Assembly (NCBI RefSeq): GCF_000721175.1
Contig: NZ_JOEZ01000065.1
Location: 1 to 17,751, forward strand
DNA from: Streptomyces anulatus
GTDB lineage: Bacteria; Actinomycetota; Actinomycetes; Streptomycetales; Streptomycetaceae
Length of the DNA: 17,751 nt
Direction: 5' to 3'
Positions 1 to 6,018 of this stretch are shown here, piece by piece; the stretch's first letter is position 1; each line of letters starts with the position of its first letter. Under the pieces are notes generated by a model, which did not search any database, was not told where the DNA came from, and saw nothing but the letters and a program-made list of their open reading frames with translations. The position numbers and the translations under genes are program-made.

Positions 1-99
1 CCAGCAGTACCTCGACCAGCGCCAGATACCTCGGCCGAAGTCCTGGCGAACCCTGGGAGCCTGACCGGCACCTTCAAGATCCCCGACAGAGTCAAGCTA
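1..99 (+). other. IS-flanking stub, possible 3' end of a gene
   Basis: The window opens in DNA interrupted by the insertion sequence that begins at 100. Frame 2 reads an open 20-codon tail (residues such as QQYLDQRQ and RPKSW) that stops with TGA at 62-64. This could be the C-terminus of a gene entering from the left, but it is too short to identify. Frame 1 is open straight into the IS. Nothing else is recognisable. Confidence 0.25.
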
Positions 100-115
100 A
101 GGGCTGTCCCGCAAA
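100..115 (+). repeat. IS left inverted repeat
   Basis: Sixteen bases identical to the reverse complement of 1576-1591. It is preceded by the TA duplication at 98-99. Confidence 0.85.
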
Positions 116-121
116 GACCCC

Positions 122-676
122 TCACAGCTCCGGGAACGGCAGGGTGTCGTCCATCACCTGCAACAACTTCCGAGCAGGTGTCGCTTCCTCTGGCCGTACG
201 GAGGAGGCGACGCCCTCGATGACTGACCGGCCTGCGCACACGGCTGTCCTTGAGGCCGTCTCCCAGCCGGTTTGCTGCCGGTAGCTCGCATCGTGCTTGC
301 GGTCCTGGGTCGCCGCAGCGGCGGAGTGCCACTGGTCGGTCCGGTAGATGCTTCCCAGCAGGTCTAGCAACTCGGCCTTGCAAGCCACATGCGGGGACCC
401 GGCCAGTTCGAGAAGGAACGGGACCGTGGGAGCTGTCGCCTCACCGACAACGAACCCCAGCGCGCAGATGGCATCGCCCAGGTCATCGATGGCGATGCGG
501 GCCGTGTCCTCGTCCCCGTATGCGATCCGGGACAGCAGAGGGGGGATACCGCTGGCTGCGGCGCCCGTCGCGTCGCGCAGTTCTCCCCAGCGGACCCCGG
601 AGAGGCTCCTCAACAGACTTCCCACGCCCTGCTCCTCATCAGATCCCGGTGCCGGCCCCGGCGGTGCCTTGAACAT
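122..676 (-). CDS. HEAT-repeat-like protein, IS passenger gene
   Basis: This 184-aa protein resembles the short alpha-helical HEAT/ARM-type proteins common in Streptomyces. Leucine- and alanine-rich helical pairs run from about residue 44 to 112 (motifs such as PPLLSRIAYGDEDTARI, and TAPTVPFLLELAG followed by KAELLDLLGSIY), then a more polar C-terminal half. In related proteins the fold mediates protein-protein binding, and some sit near toxin or immunity genes; a function here is only a guess. There is no signal peptide or membrane segment. The ATG at 676 has no clear Shine-Dalgarno sequence. The gene is divergent from the transposase gene (44 bp gap) and lies wholly inside the IS ends, so it would move with the element. 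The reading frame looks intact, with good third-position GC. Confidence 0.7.
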   Translation of the reverse strand: MFKAPPGPAPGSDEEQGVGSLLRSLSGVRWGELRDATGAAASGIPPLLSRIAYGDEDTARIAIDDLGDAICALGFVVGEATAPTVPFLLELAGSPHVACKAELLDLLGSIYRTDQWHSAAAATQDRKHDASYRQQTGWETASRTAVCAGRSVIEGVASSVRPEEATPARKLLQVMDDTLPFPEL

Positions 677-720
677 GGTGCAGCTATGGGTGAGGCCCTG
701 GCCAGGCGACCTGTGACCGG

Positions 721-1527
721 GTGGTACAACAGGCCACCGGCTGGCGCCATGATCTTGCTGTGACTGGAGTGATCACGGCGTCGGCCTCGTCCTGGATAGC
801 CCCGTTCACCGGGCTGAGCCCGCGCTGCTTCGGCAAGCTGGTGACCGCGCTGCGCCGCGAGGGAGCCGACGAGGTGCGGCGGGGCCGGCCGTGGGGGCTG
901 CCGCTGGAGGACCGGGTGCTGCTGGTCACGACGTACTGGCGCACCAACTTGACTCTGCGCCAGCTTGCCCCGCTCTTCGGGGTATCGAAGTCCGCGGCCG
1001 ACCGCGTCATCAGACACATCGGCCCCCTGCTCGCGCTCCGGCCGCGCAAGCGGTTCCACAGGAACACTGTGCTCATCGTGGACGGCACCCTGGTGCCCAC
1101 CCGGGACCACACGGTGGCGGAGCAGTCCAAGAACTATCGGTACTCGACGAATCACCAGGTCGTGATCGACGCCGACACCCGCCTGGTGGTCGTGGTCGGT
1201 CGGCCGCTCGCCGGGAACCGCAACGACTGCAAGGCGTGGGAGGAATCTGGCGCCAAGGCCGCCGTCGGCAGGACCATGACGATCGCCGACGGCGGCTACC
1301 CGGGCACCGGACTTGTCATGCCTCACCGTCGGCGAAAGGGCGAAGAGCTGCCCGAGTGGAAGGAGGCGCACAACAAGTCCCACAAGCAGGTCCGTGCCCG
1401 CGTTGAGCACGTCTTCGCCCGGATGAAGACCTGGAAGATCCTCCGCGACTGCCGCCTCAAAGGCGACGGCGTCCACCACGCCATGCTCGGCATCGCCCGG
1501 ATGCACAACCTCGCACTCGCCGGATAG
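721..1527 (+). CDS. IS5-family (IS112-like) DDE transposase
   Basis: This 268-aa transposase catalyses cut-and-paste movement of the surrounding element. An N-terminal helix-turn-helix region (about residues 30-100, including LTLRQLAPLFGVSKSAADRV) precedes the RNase-H-like catalytic domain. The DDE triad is visible: D121 in VDGTLVPT, D190 in ADGGYPG and E229 in RARVEHVFARMK. The tail, ending HNLALAG, is typical of this family in Streptomyces, and the length is normal, so the gene looks functional. The GTG at 721 is the furthest upstream start; in-frame GTG codons at 760 and 769 are alternatives. It shares its upstream region with the divergent passenger gene and stops 48 bp before the right inverted repeat. 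Confidence 0.93.
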   Translation: MVQQATGWRHDLAVTGVITASASSWIAPFTGLSPRCFGKLVTALRREGADEVRRGRPWGLPLEDRVLLVTTYWRTNLTLRQLAPLFGVSKSAADRVIRHIGPLLALRPRKRFHRNTVLIVDGTLVPTRDHTVAEQSKNYRYSTNHQVVIDADTRLVVVVGRPLAGNRNDCKAWEESGAKAAVGRTMTIADGGYPGTGLVMPHRRRKGEELPEWKEAHNKSHKQVRARVEHVFARMKTWKILRDCRLKGDGVHHAMLGIARMHNLALAG

Positions 1528-1575
1528 ACGAGCGGCGCACGACGGCCGGCCATGCCCGAGGCGACCCGGAGATCA

Positions 1576-1591
1576 TTTGCGGGACAGCCCT
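1576..1591 (-). repeat. IS right inverted repeat
   Basis: Reverse complement of the left end at 100-115, followed by TA at 1592-1593. It defines the right boundary of the element. Confidence 0.85.
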
Positions 1592-1669
1592 TAATTGATC
1601 GTCGGAGCCGACTTCTCCCGGACAGTACCGCCGCAGGGTCCGCCGCGAGAGCAGCCGCGACTGAGGCGG

Positions 1670-1713
1670 GAGCCAGGGGGGCGTAGACCCTGGCTCGCAG
1701 CTCCTTCGCTGCG
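1670..1713 (-). terminator. Tandem stem-loops, terminator of the 1727-2119 gene
   Basis: GAGCCAGGG (1670-1678) pairs perfectly with CCCTGGCTC (1688-1696) across a 9-nt loop. Next to it, CGCAGC (1696-1701) pairs with GCTGCG (1708-1713) across 6 nt. The pair lies just past the stop codon of the leftward gene ending at 1727. There is no U-tract, which is common in Streptomyces. Confidence 0.65.
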
Positions 1714-1726
1714 TGAGACACGCCGG

Positions 1727-2119
1727 TTACCTGCCGAGCCCCGGTCCGGTGGCGGGGGCCAGGGTGGCCGGTGCCGATGGTCCCGTGCCATTCCCGGGGC
1801 CGCTCGGGCTTCCTCCGGGCGCGAGAGCGGCAAGGACGAGGAAGATTAGCAGCAGGCCGCCGATCCCGGTGCCGGCCGCGGTTGCCTTGGGGGTGAGGGT
1901 GCGGTGGTGGCTGCGGACGCGGGTTCCGTCCGCGCGCTGGTAGCTGCGTACGCGGGTGGTGGGCCCGGCAGGGGGCGGGACGCTGCGGAGCGTGCCGGGG
2001 TGGGCGGTGGCCGTGCGGCGGGGTGCGGTGGTCGTGGTGGTGGTTCGGGGGCGGGTGCGGCGGTTGTGGGCCTTGACGTAGGTGCCGTCGGCACGGCGGT
2101 GTGCGCGGACGTGGGTCAT
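1727..2119 (-). CDS. Small membrane protein with duplicated RADGT motif
   Basis: This 130-aa protein is not assigned to a named family. It begins with an 'xVRAHRRADGTYVKAHxR' unit (residues 3-20) and repeats it as 'RVRSYQRADGTRVRSHHR' around residues 57-74, separated by a Thr/Pro/Arg-rich linker. One hydrophobic segment (IGGLLLIFLVLAAL, about 89-104) is followed by a Gly/Pro/Ala-rich tail. Similar basic H/Y-x-R-x-DGT-x-V repeats recur in many bacterial small proteins of unknown role. The likely topology is a basic N-terminal half in the cytoplasm and a short tail outside. The start ATG has a GAGG Shine-Dalgarno 10 nt upstream. It is divergent from the gene at 2316, which carries the same motif once, so the two are probably related and may work together. 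Confidence 0.72.
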   Translation of the reverse strand: MTHVRAHRRADGTYVKAHNRRTRPRTTTTTTAPRRTATAHPGTLRSVPPPAGPTTRVRSYQRADGTRVRSHHRTLTPKATAAGTGIGGLLLIFLVLAALAPGGSPSGPGNGTGPSAPATLAPATGPGLGR

Positions 2120-2315
2120 GGTGAGGGTTCCTCGCGGGAGAGGGCCGGGGCCGGGGGCTCCCGGCGACCGTTCACGCTAGGCGGCACCACTGACAACGAA
2201 CCTCCAACTCCGGTGCAAACAAATCGAGTTGGCGTTCGATGACGGCTTGATTCGTCCGCTCGTTTCCGGTCTCCCCTCCCCAATTCCTGATGCGCCGTCA
2301 AGGTCCGGTGGGACG

Positions 2316-2642
2316 ATGGACGGTCGTTGTGGATCACGTCGAGTGGGGGCGCGGGTGCCGTGGGTCAGGCCGTACAAGCGGGCGGACGGAACGCAGGTCA
2401 GAGGCTATTCCCGGTGGGCACCGGGGGCGCGCCAGAATATGGCGGTGATCGTGCTGGTCGGGTTCGTCATCGTGGCCGGTGGGAACGGGAGCCCGTCGAC
2501 GGGGCCTGACGGGAAGCCGTATCCCCGTCCGACGCGGGGGGTGTATCCGGTCAAGTTCCCCGGGTGGGAGAAACCGCGGCCGCTGCCGAAGCCGACGGTG
2601 TCCTACCCGATCCGCTTCCCCTCGCCCGAGGCCGGGCGGTGA
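2316..2642 (+). CDS. Small RADGT-motif membrane protein, coupled to Mrr nuclease
   Basis: A protein of about 108 aa whose key element is 'WVRPYKRADGTQVRGYSR', a single copy of the motif duplicated in the divergent gene at 1727-2119. A hydrophobic stretch (MAVIVLVGFVIVAGG) follows, then a Pro/Gly/Lys-rich tail with two 'YP-(V/I)-(K/R)-FP' repeats (YPVKFP and YPIRFP). It looks like a single-pass membrane protein with an extended polar tail. The start is uncertain: ATG 2316 has a weak GGTGGG ahead of it, while GTG 2343 or GTG 2355 would give a protein beginning close to the motif, as in its divergent relative. Its TGA stop (2640-2642) overlaps the GTG start of the nuclease gene, so the two are almost certainly co-translated. 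Function is unknown. Confidence 0.7.
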   Translation: MDGRCGSRRVGARVPWVRPYKRADGTQVRGYSRWAPGARQNMAVIVLVGFVIVAGGNGSPSTGPDGKPYPRPTRGVYPVKFPGWEKPRPLPKPTVSYPIRFPSPEAGR

Positions 2643-3346
2643 GCGCCCGGCGATCTCCCGGGCGGCGGCCGCCCGCGCGGCGGCCACGCAAGCGGCGCCC
2701 CAGCAGAAGGAAGCGGCAGGAGGAGCAGCTCCTGGTCCTCGCAGGCGGCGGGGTCATGGCCGCCGCGGTGGTGTGGGCGGTGCTCTCCTGGCTGGTGGCG
2801 AACTGGTGGATCCTCATCGTGCTCGGCGCGGCCGCGGCCGTCGGCGGGGCGGTGTGGGTCCACCGCCTTCAGCAGCAGCGGGCCTGGGACCGCGTACGCC
2901 AGCAGGCCCTGCGCTACGGGCTGCCGCAGCTGGACGCCCTGCACCACCGGGACTTCGAATACGCGATCCGTGACCTGATGCTCCGCGACGGGTGCAGCGA
3001 CGCCCGCCAGATCGGCGGGGCCGGCGACAACGGCGCCGACGTCCTGGCCACCGACCCCCTCGGCCGCACTTGGGTCATCCAGTGCAAGCACCGCAAGGAC
3101 GGCGACCGCGGCTCCGCCGTCGGTACCCCCGACCTCCAGCGCGTCAACGGCACCGCCCGCCAGCTGTACGGCGCCGACGTCGTCCTGGTCGTCACCAACG
3201 GCCGGTTCTCCACCCGCTGCGCACCCCTCGCGGCGCAGCTGCACATGCACCTCGCCGACCGGCGCACCCTCGCCACCTGGGCCGGCGGCGGGCGGCCTCT
3301 GTGGGAACTCCTCCCGAAAATCCCCGCACCCCGCAGAAACCGCTAG
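2639..3346 (+). CDS. Membrane-anchored Mrr-type restriction endonuclease
   Basis: This 235-aa protein starts at GTG 2639, overlapping the previous stop as GTGA. The N-terminus (residues 1-32) is extremely Arg/Pro-rich. Two hydrophobic helices follow (about 35-56 and 59-80), then a helical linker and a PD-(D/E)xK nuclease domain of the Mrr_cat type (about 105-200). The hallmark residues are visible: FEYAIRDLM, then GGAGDNGADV (catalytic Asp) and WVIQCKH (the Q-x-K of Mrr enzymes), followed by GADVVLVVTNGRFS. Mrr enzymes cleave modified or foreign DNA; tethering to the membrane suggests action on incoming DNA, which is inference. The catalytic residues look intact. A longer start at 2564 exists but would overlap the upstream gene extensively. 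An Mrr-like enzyme in plasmid transfer or maintenance rather than defence is also possible. Confidence 0.82.
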   Translation: MSARRSPGRRPPARRPRKRRPSRRKRQEEQLLVLAGGGVMAAAVVWAVLSWLVANWWILIVLGAAAAVGGAVWVHRLQQQRAWDRVRQQALRYGLPQLDALHHRDFEYAIRDLMLRDGCSDARQIGGAGDNGADVLATDPLGRTWVIQCKHRKDGDRGSAVGTPDLQRVNGTARQLYGADVVLVVTNGRFSTRCAPLAAQLHMHLADRRTLATWAGGGRPLWELLPKIPAPRRNR

Positions 3347-3407
3347 ACCGCCATGGAGGGACCGGTCGAACAGTGGCTGCCCTTCCGGGCGAACCGCGAG
3401 ATCGTGA

Positions 3408-3617
3408 TCAGCACTGGCTCAGGCGGGGCCGACCGGCCCCCCGTCCGCTGGGCCGGACGGCGCGGGTCCGGTGGCGGCGCAGGGCGCGGCTCTCGCTGGC
3501 TCCGCGCTGCTTGGCGGCCTCGCGGGCCTGGTTCAGGGCGATGCGGGCGAGGTCGGCGCCGGACAGTTCCGGAGCGGTGTCCTCGGGCTGGCTGGTGGGG
3601 GTGTCCACATCGGTCAT
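3408..3617 (-). CDS. DciA/DUF721-like N-terminus (Rep2-like), probably truncated
   Basis: A 69-aa ORF whose first ~45 residues (ELSGADLARIALNQAREAAKQRG) match the N-terminus of actinobacterial DUF721/DciA-type proteins. DciA helps load the replicative helicase; small partners of this kind follow the Rep gene in some Streptomyces plasmids. The usual relatives are about 150-190 aa with a conserved C-terminal domain, absent here. The frame ends soon after a GC-rich tract containing a run of six G (minus strand) and a potential GGGGCC/GGCCCC hairpin (3425-3440), so it is truncated or frameshifted. The AGGAGG Shine-Dalgarno overlaps the rep stop codon and sits 6 nt before ATG 3617, so translation is coupled to rep. 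Downstream it converges on the Mrr gene. Confidence 0.6.
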   Translation of the reverse strand: MTDVDTPTSQPEDTAPELSGADLARIALNQAREAAKQRGASESRALRRHRTRAVRPSGRGAGRPRLSQC

Positions 3618-3626
3618 GTCGGCCTC

Positions 3627-5174
3627 CTACCGGCGTCCATACGTCATCAGCGAGCTGCGGGCCCCGCAGGCGAGTTGCATGCCGCGGCGGACCAGGGCGG
3701 GACCGTAGAGCTGTTCGGCTTCCTCGCGGCCCAGGGTTTCGACGGCCACGGTGATCGGCGAGGTGTCGCCCATCATCAGCCGCTGACGGGCATCGTTGCG
3801 GGCCTGGACGATCTCCTCGTCCTGAAGGCCCTGCACCCCGGACCGGATGGGCATGCTCTCCGTGTCCGGAACCAAGTCCTGGTGGTCGGTCAGGGCTGCG
3901 CGGCCGCCGGTCGCCACCTCCCTGACCTTCGCGAACGCCGCCGCGACTTCCTGCTGGACGCGGTAGCTGGTCGGCCCGGTCCAGTCCCCGTCGTACCGCT
4001 CGGAGCGGGCACGGACCTGTTCGATGCGATGACGGCGCGCGGCTTCCTGGGAGCCGCGCAACTGCTCGATCGCATCGGCGCGCTTCACCGGGGTGTCGAG
4101 GACGGTCTCGGCACCGGCCAGCAGCACGGCGAGCAGGCCCGATCCCCGGCGGACCCTGGTCACTTCGCCGCGCATGTGGAGCCAGGCCCGGACGTCGGCC
4201 AGGGTCCATCCGGCATCGGCCACGTTCCGGGCTACCCAGGCGATGCGGGGCACCGCGCAGCCGCGCAGCCAGTCCAGCTCCAGGACGAGTTCCTTCGCCA
4301 GCTGGTAGCGCCGCCCGACCTTGTTCGGCTTCCTGCGGCCACCGGCCTGCTTCGTGGACTTCTTCGGGGTGGGGGACTTCGCTTCCCCGCTGGCGAGTTT
4401 GTCCTCAGGGGGGGAGTAAGTACGACCCGCAGAGAAGACAGCTGAGGTACCAACCTGCATTGGGGTGCAACGGACCTCACCGGAAACAGCCGTCACAGGA
4501 CCCTGGTCAGCGCCCCTCCGGACACCCTTGCCCGAGGTCTTCGAGCCCGACTTCGACGCTGCTTTCGAGCGAGGCTTGCGTACCTTCCGGGCCGCCTTCC
4601 TCGCCAGCTTCGCCATCAGCTCCCGGCTGGTCTCCGCGATCCCGCACACCGCCCGCGTGTACTCCGGAGCCGTGTCGTCCCGCAGGACCGTACGGATTCC
4701 GAGCGCCGCGTCGAACTCCGGCGGCACCGTCAGCGCGAACTCCGAGGCCTGCGCCGCTGCACCGCGGATCCGGGTGCCCCGCACGACGTACGCGAGGAGT
4801 CCGGCCTCCCGCAGCATCCCCAGTTGATACTCCACCGTCCGCTCCGACAGCCCGGTGCGCCGCACCAGGTACTCGATCCCCGGACGGCAGGGGGAAAGCT
4901 GTGCGAGCTCCTGAGCGACGCGCACGGTCGTCGACCCAAGGGCACGCGGCCCGTGTGACCGGTGCCGCCGCGGCTTGTAGAGCCCGGACCCGGCGACCCA
5001 GTGGACCGCCTGCATCCAGGAGTAGCCCTCCAGCGCGACCCGGCCCGCCGTCGTCGACAGCCACTGGCGCGCCTCCGGCACGAACAACATCGGCAGCACG
5101 GAGACCGCGTGGCCGTCGGCTGACGGACGCGGGGCAGGAAGCAGTGCGGCGGTCGGTGCCGCCACAGCGCTCAC
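3627..5174 (-). CDS. Plasmid replication initiator-like winged-helix protein (Rep1-like)
   Basis: A 515-aa protein starting at GTG 5174. The N-terminal domain contains a clear winged helix (about 82-150: CRPGIEYLVRRTGLSERTVEYQ, then LREAGLLAYVVRGTRIRG). A Lys/Ser/Gly-rich linker (about 185-275) follows, then a second basic helical domain (ELDWLRGCAVPRIAWVARNV, WTLADVRAWLHMRGE, RRGSGLLAVLLAGA). This architecture, with a small DciA-like gene directly downstream, resembles rep1/rep2 modules of Streptomyces linear plasmids such as pSLA2, where the origin lies inside rep1. The assignment is by architecture and recall, so a large regulatory protein is possible. The frame stays open to 5510, but codon use there is poor. 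GTG 5174 begins the conserved-looking part, though its Shine-Dalgarno is weak. Codon use is abnormal between 4393 and 4512. Confidence 0.72.
   Translation of the reverse strand: MSAVAAPTAALLPAPRPSADGHAVSVLPMLFVPEARQWLSTTAGRVALEGYSWMQAVHWVAGSGLYKPRRHRSHGPRALGSTTVRVAQELAQLSPCRPGIEYLVRRTGLSERTVEYQLGMLREAGLLAYVVRGTRIRGAAAQASEFALTVPPEFDAALGIRTVLRDDTAPEYTRAVCGIAETSRELMAKLARKAARKVRKPRSKAASKSGSKTSGKGVRRGADQGPVTAVSGEVRCTPMQVGTSAVFSAGRTYSPPEDKLASGEAKSPTPKKSTKQAGGRRKPNKVGRRYQLAKELVLELDWLRGCAVPRIAWVARNVADAGWTLADVRAWLHMRGEVTRVRRGSGLLAVLLAGAETVLDTPVKRADAIEQLRGSQEAARRHRIEQVRARSERYDGDWTGPTSYRVQQEVAAAFAKVREVATGGRAALTDHQDLVPDTESMPIRSGVQGLQDEEIVQARNDARQRLMMGDTSPITVAVETLGREEAEQLYGPALVRRGMQLACGARSSLMTYGRR
4393..4512. 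other. Candidate replication origin inside rep
   Basis: Across about 40 codons of rep (residues 221-260), nearly half of the third positions are A or T (for example GCT GTT, GGT CGT ACT), while the rest of the gene is strongly G/C-ending. The encoded peptide is low-complexity. The tract holds TGAGGT (4443-4448) facing ACCTCA (4474-4479), with two TGCA tetramers between them (4456-4459 and 4466-4469). Selection on DNA rather than protein is the simplest reading. pSLA2-type plasmids keep iterons in this part of rep1, but no regular iteron array is evident here. Confidence 0.4.
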
Positions 5175-5284
5175 TGGTCCACCGCGCCGGCAGCCGCCAA
5201 CGCGCGAGAGACGGACGGGAAAGCACTCGGAAGGATGACGCTGCCGCGCCCGCAGAGCACGAACCCGGTGGTGACCTTGGTCAC
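5171..5284 (-). CDS. Possible 37-aa leader ORF overlapping the rep start
   Basis: GTG 5284 opens a 37-codon frame (beginning VTKVTTGFVLCGRGS) whose TGA overlaps the rep GTG start as GTGA, an arrangement that would couple rep translation to it. Its ribosome binding site is poor (GGAG abuts the start), so rep could instead be read from its own start. It could be a translational control peptide or a chance frame. Confidence 0.3.
   Translation of the reverse strand: MTKVTTGFVLCGRGSVILPSAFPSVSRALAAAGAVDQ
5271..5284. promoter_or_regulatory. Palindrome upstream of rep, candidate operator
   Basis: GTGACCTTGGTCAC is a dyad with 6-bp perfect arms around a TT centre, about 97 bp upstream of the rep start. 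Its position suits autoregulation or a Rep-binding site; no binding protein can be named. Confidence 0.4.
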
Positions 5285-5431
5285 TCCGGAGCCGCTGCAA
5301 GGCGCGAGAACAGGCCGGAGGAGAGGTGTGCGGGCATGCCGATGCTGGCAGCCGCGCAAAACGTCGTGCACAATGACTCCCGTGACGCGGGGCCCGCCTC
5401 GTGGCACGACGAAACCCCTGTTGTGGGCTTC

Positions 5432-5449
5432 GGTTTCTGGTGAGAAACC
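5432..5449. promoter_or_regulatory. GGTTTCT/AGAAACC hairpin upstream of rep
   Basis: GGTTTCT and AGAAACC form perfect 7-bp arms around GGTG. A further GAAACC lies at 5411-5416. It recalls the GTTTC/GAAAC arms of chromosomal parS, but the spacing is 2 bp too long and the centre differs. A regulatory hairpin or operator in the rep leader is more likely. Confidence 0.35.
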
Positions 5450-5614
5450 TGATGTTGAACCGCTCGGCCGGCGCCAACCGGACGGGCAATCCCTTCGGGG
5501 AGCCCTGCAAGGCTCTCCGGTGTCAGATGGGCGTTCCGAACGAGGCGACTGCAATCACCTCGTGGCGGAGAGTCCCGGGGCGGCAGACCCGTATGGGTGC
5601 CGCCCCAGAAGGAC

Positions 5615-5770
5615 CTACGTCATCCCGTCCCCCTCGTCAGAGGCGCGGTACGGGGCGTTTCCAGACTCAGACAGCACGAACACCCCGTCGAAGGACCAGC
5701 GACCGGCAAGGTCGGTGACCCCACGGCGGGGTGCGGTGTGTGCGCGTGCGGGGACGGGTACCCTGAACAC
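5615..5770 (-). CDS. Small 51-aa protein of unknown function
   Basis: Starting at GTG 5770, this frame encodes a soluble 51-residue protein (begins VFRVPVPARAH, with LAGRWSFDGVFVLSESG in the middle). A near-perfect Shine-Dalgarno AGGAGGTGG (minus strand, 5783-5775) sits at ideal spacing, which picks this start over the longer frame open to 6106. The middle 'GRWSFDGVFVL' looks like a beta-rich core. I do not recognise the family. It lies between two strong stem-loops upstream and the rep control region downstream, all on the same strand, so a role in plasmid control is possible but unsupported. Confidence 0.55.
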   Translation of the reverse strand: MFRVPVPARAHTAPRRGVTDLAGRWSFDGVFVLSESGNAPYRASDEGDGMT

Positions 5771-5804
5771 GTCGCCACCTCCTGTCTCGTAGGAGTGAGC
5801 GGCT

Positions 5805-5838
5805 GGCCCAAGAACCTCTACCACAAGGTTCTTTGGCC
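5805..5838. ncRNA. 13-bp stem-loop, first of two back-to-back hairpins
   Basis: GGCCCAAGAACCT (5805-5817) pairs with AGGTTCTTTGGCC (5826-5838) with one mismatch and an 8-nt loop. It is 22 nt upstream of the Shine-Dalgarno of the leftward 51-codon gene and 1 bp from the next hairpin. It could be a terminator, attenuator or part of a structured RNA. Confidence 0.45.
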
Positions 5839-5839
5839 T

Positions 5840-5882
5840 GAGTGGCCCCTCCCGGTTGCCAAGCCGGTCGACGGGGCCACTC
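5840..5882. terminator. 10-bp perfect stem-loop, terminator or structured RNA
   Basis: GAGTGGCCCC (5840-5849) pairs perfectly with GGGGCCACTC (5873-5882). The 23-nt interior holds CCGG/CCGG arms. On the plus strand it is followed by CCATTTTG. It lies about 140 bp past the stop of the leftward phosphatase gene, so terminating that operon is the plain reading; with 5805-5838 it may instead form one RNA element. Confidence 0.5.
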
Positions 5883-6018
5883 CCATTTTGATCTACGCCA
5901 ACCGCCACCCTACCGCTCCGGGTCGGTGCGCCCGGCGCTTGGGCACCACGTGTCGAATCCCCCGCGCACCCTGAGTTCTGATGCAGGATCACGACAACGC
6001 TGGGCGGGAAGCGGGCCG

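Larger units (their letters stand above)
100..1591 (+). mobile_element. IS5/IS112-type insertion sequence carrying a passenger gene
   Basis: The element is bounded by inverted repeats AGGGCTGTCCCGCAAA (100-115) and its exact reverse complement (1576-1591). A TA dinucleotide lies on both outer sides (98-99 and 1592-1593), inside CTAA and TTAA, fitting the YTAR target taste of some IS5-family subgroups. The element is 1492 bp. From memory, IS112-like elements are about 0.9 kb with one transposase gene. The extra ~600 bp on the left holds a complete gene on the minus strand whose stop codon is 6 bp from the left repeat. Apart from the 16-bp ends the two termini diverge. The matching ends and flanking TA suggest one unit that transposed whole. 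A chance insertion of the passenger next to an older left end is the alternative. Confidence 0.8.

Noticed and set aside
5432..5449. Chromosomal parS-like site (GTTTC...GAAAC)
   Set aside because: The arms fit, but the spacer is 6 bp and not 4, and the central ACGT is absent; a hairpin or operator is more likely.
3627..5510. Longer version of rep starting at 5510
   Set aside because: The extra 112 residues are Arg/Ser/Cys/His-rich with no protein-like pattern and cover the palindrome and hairpin; GTG 5174 is the better start.
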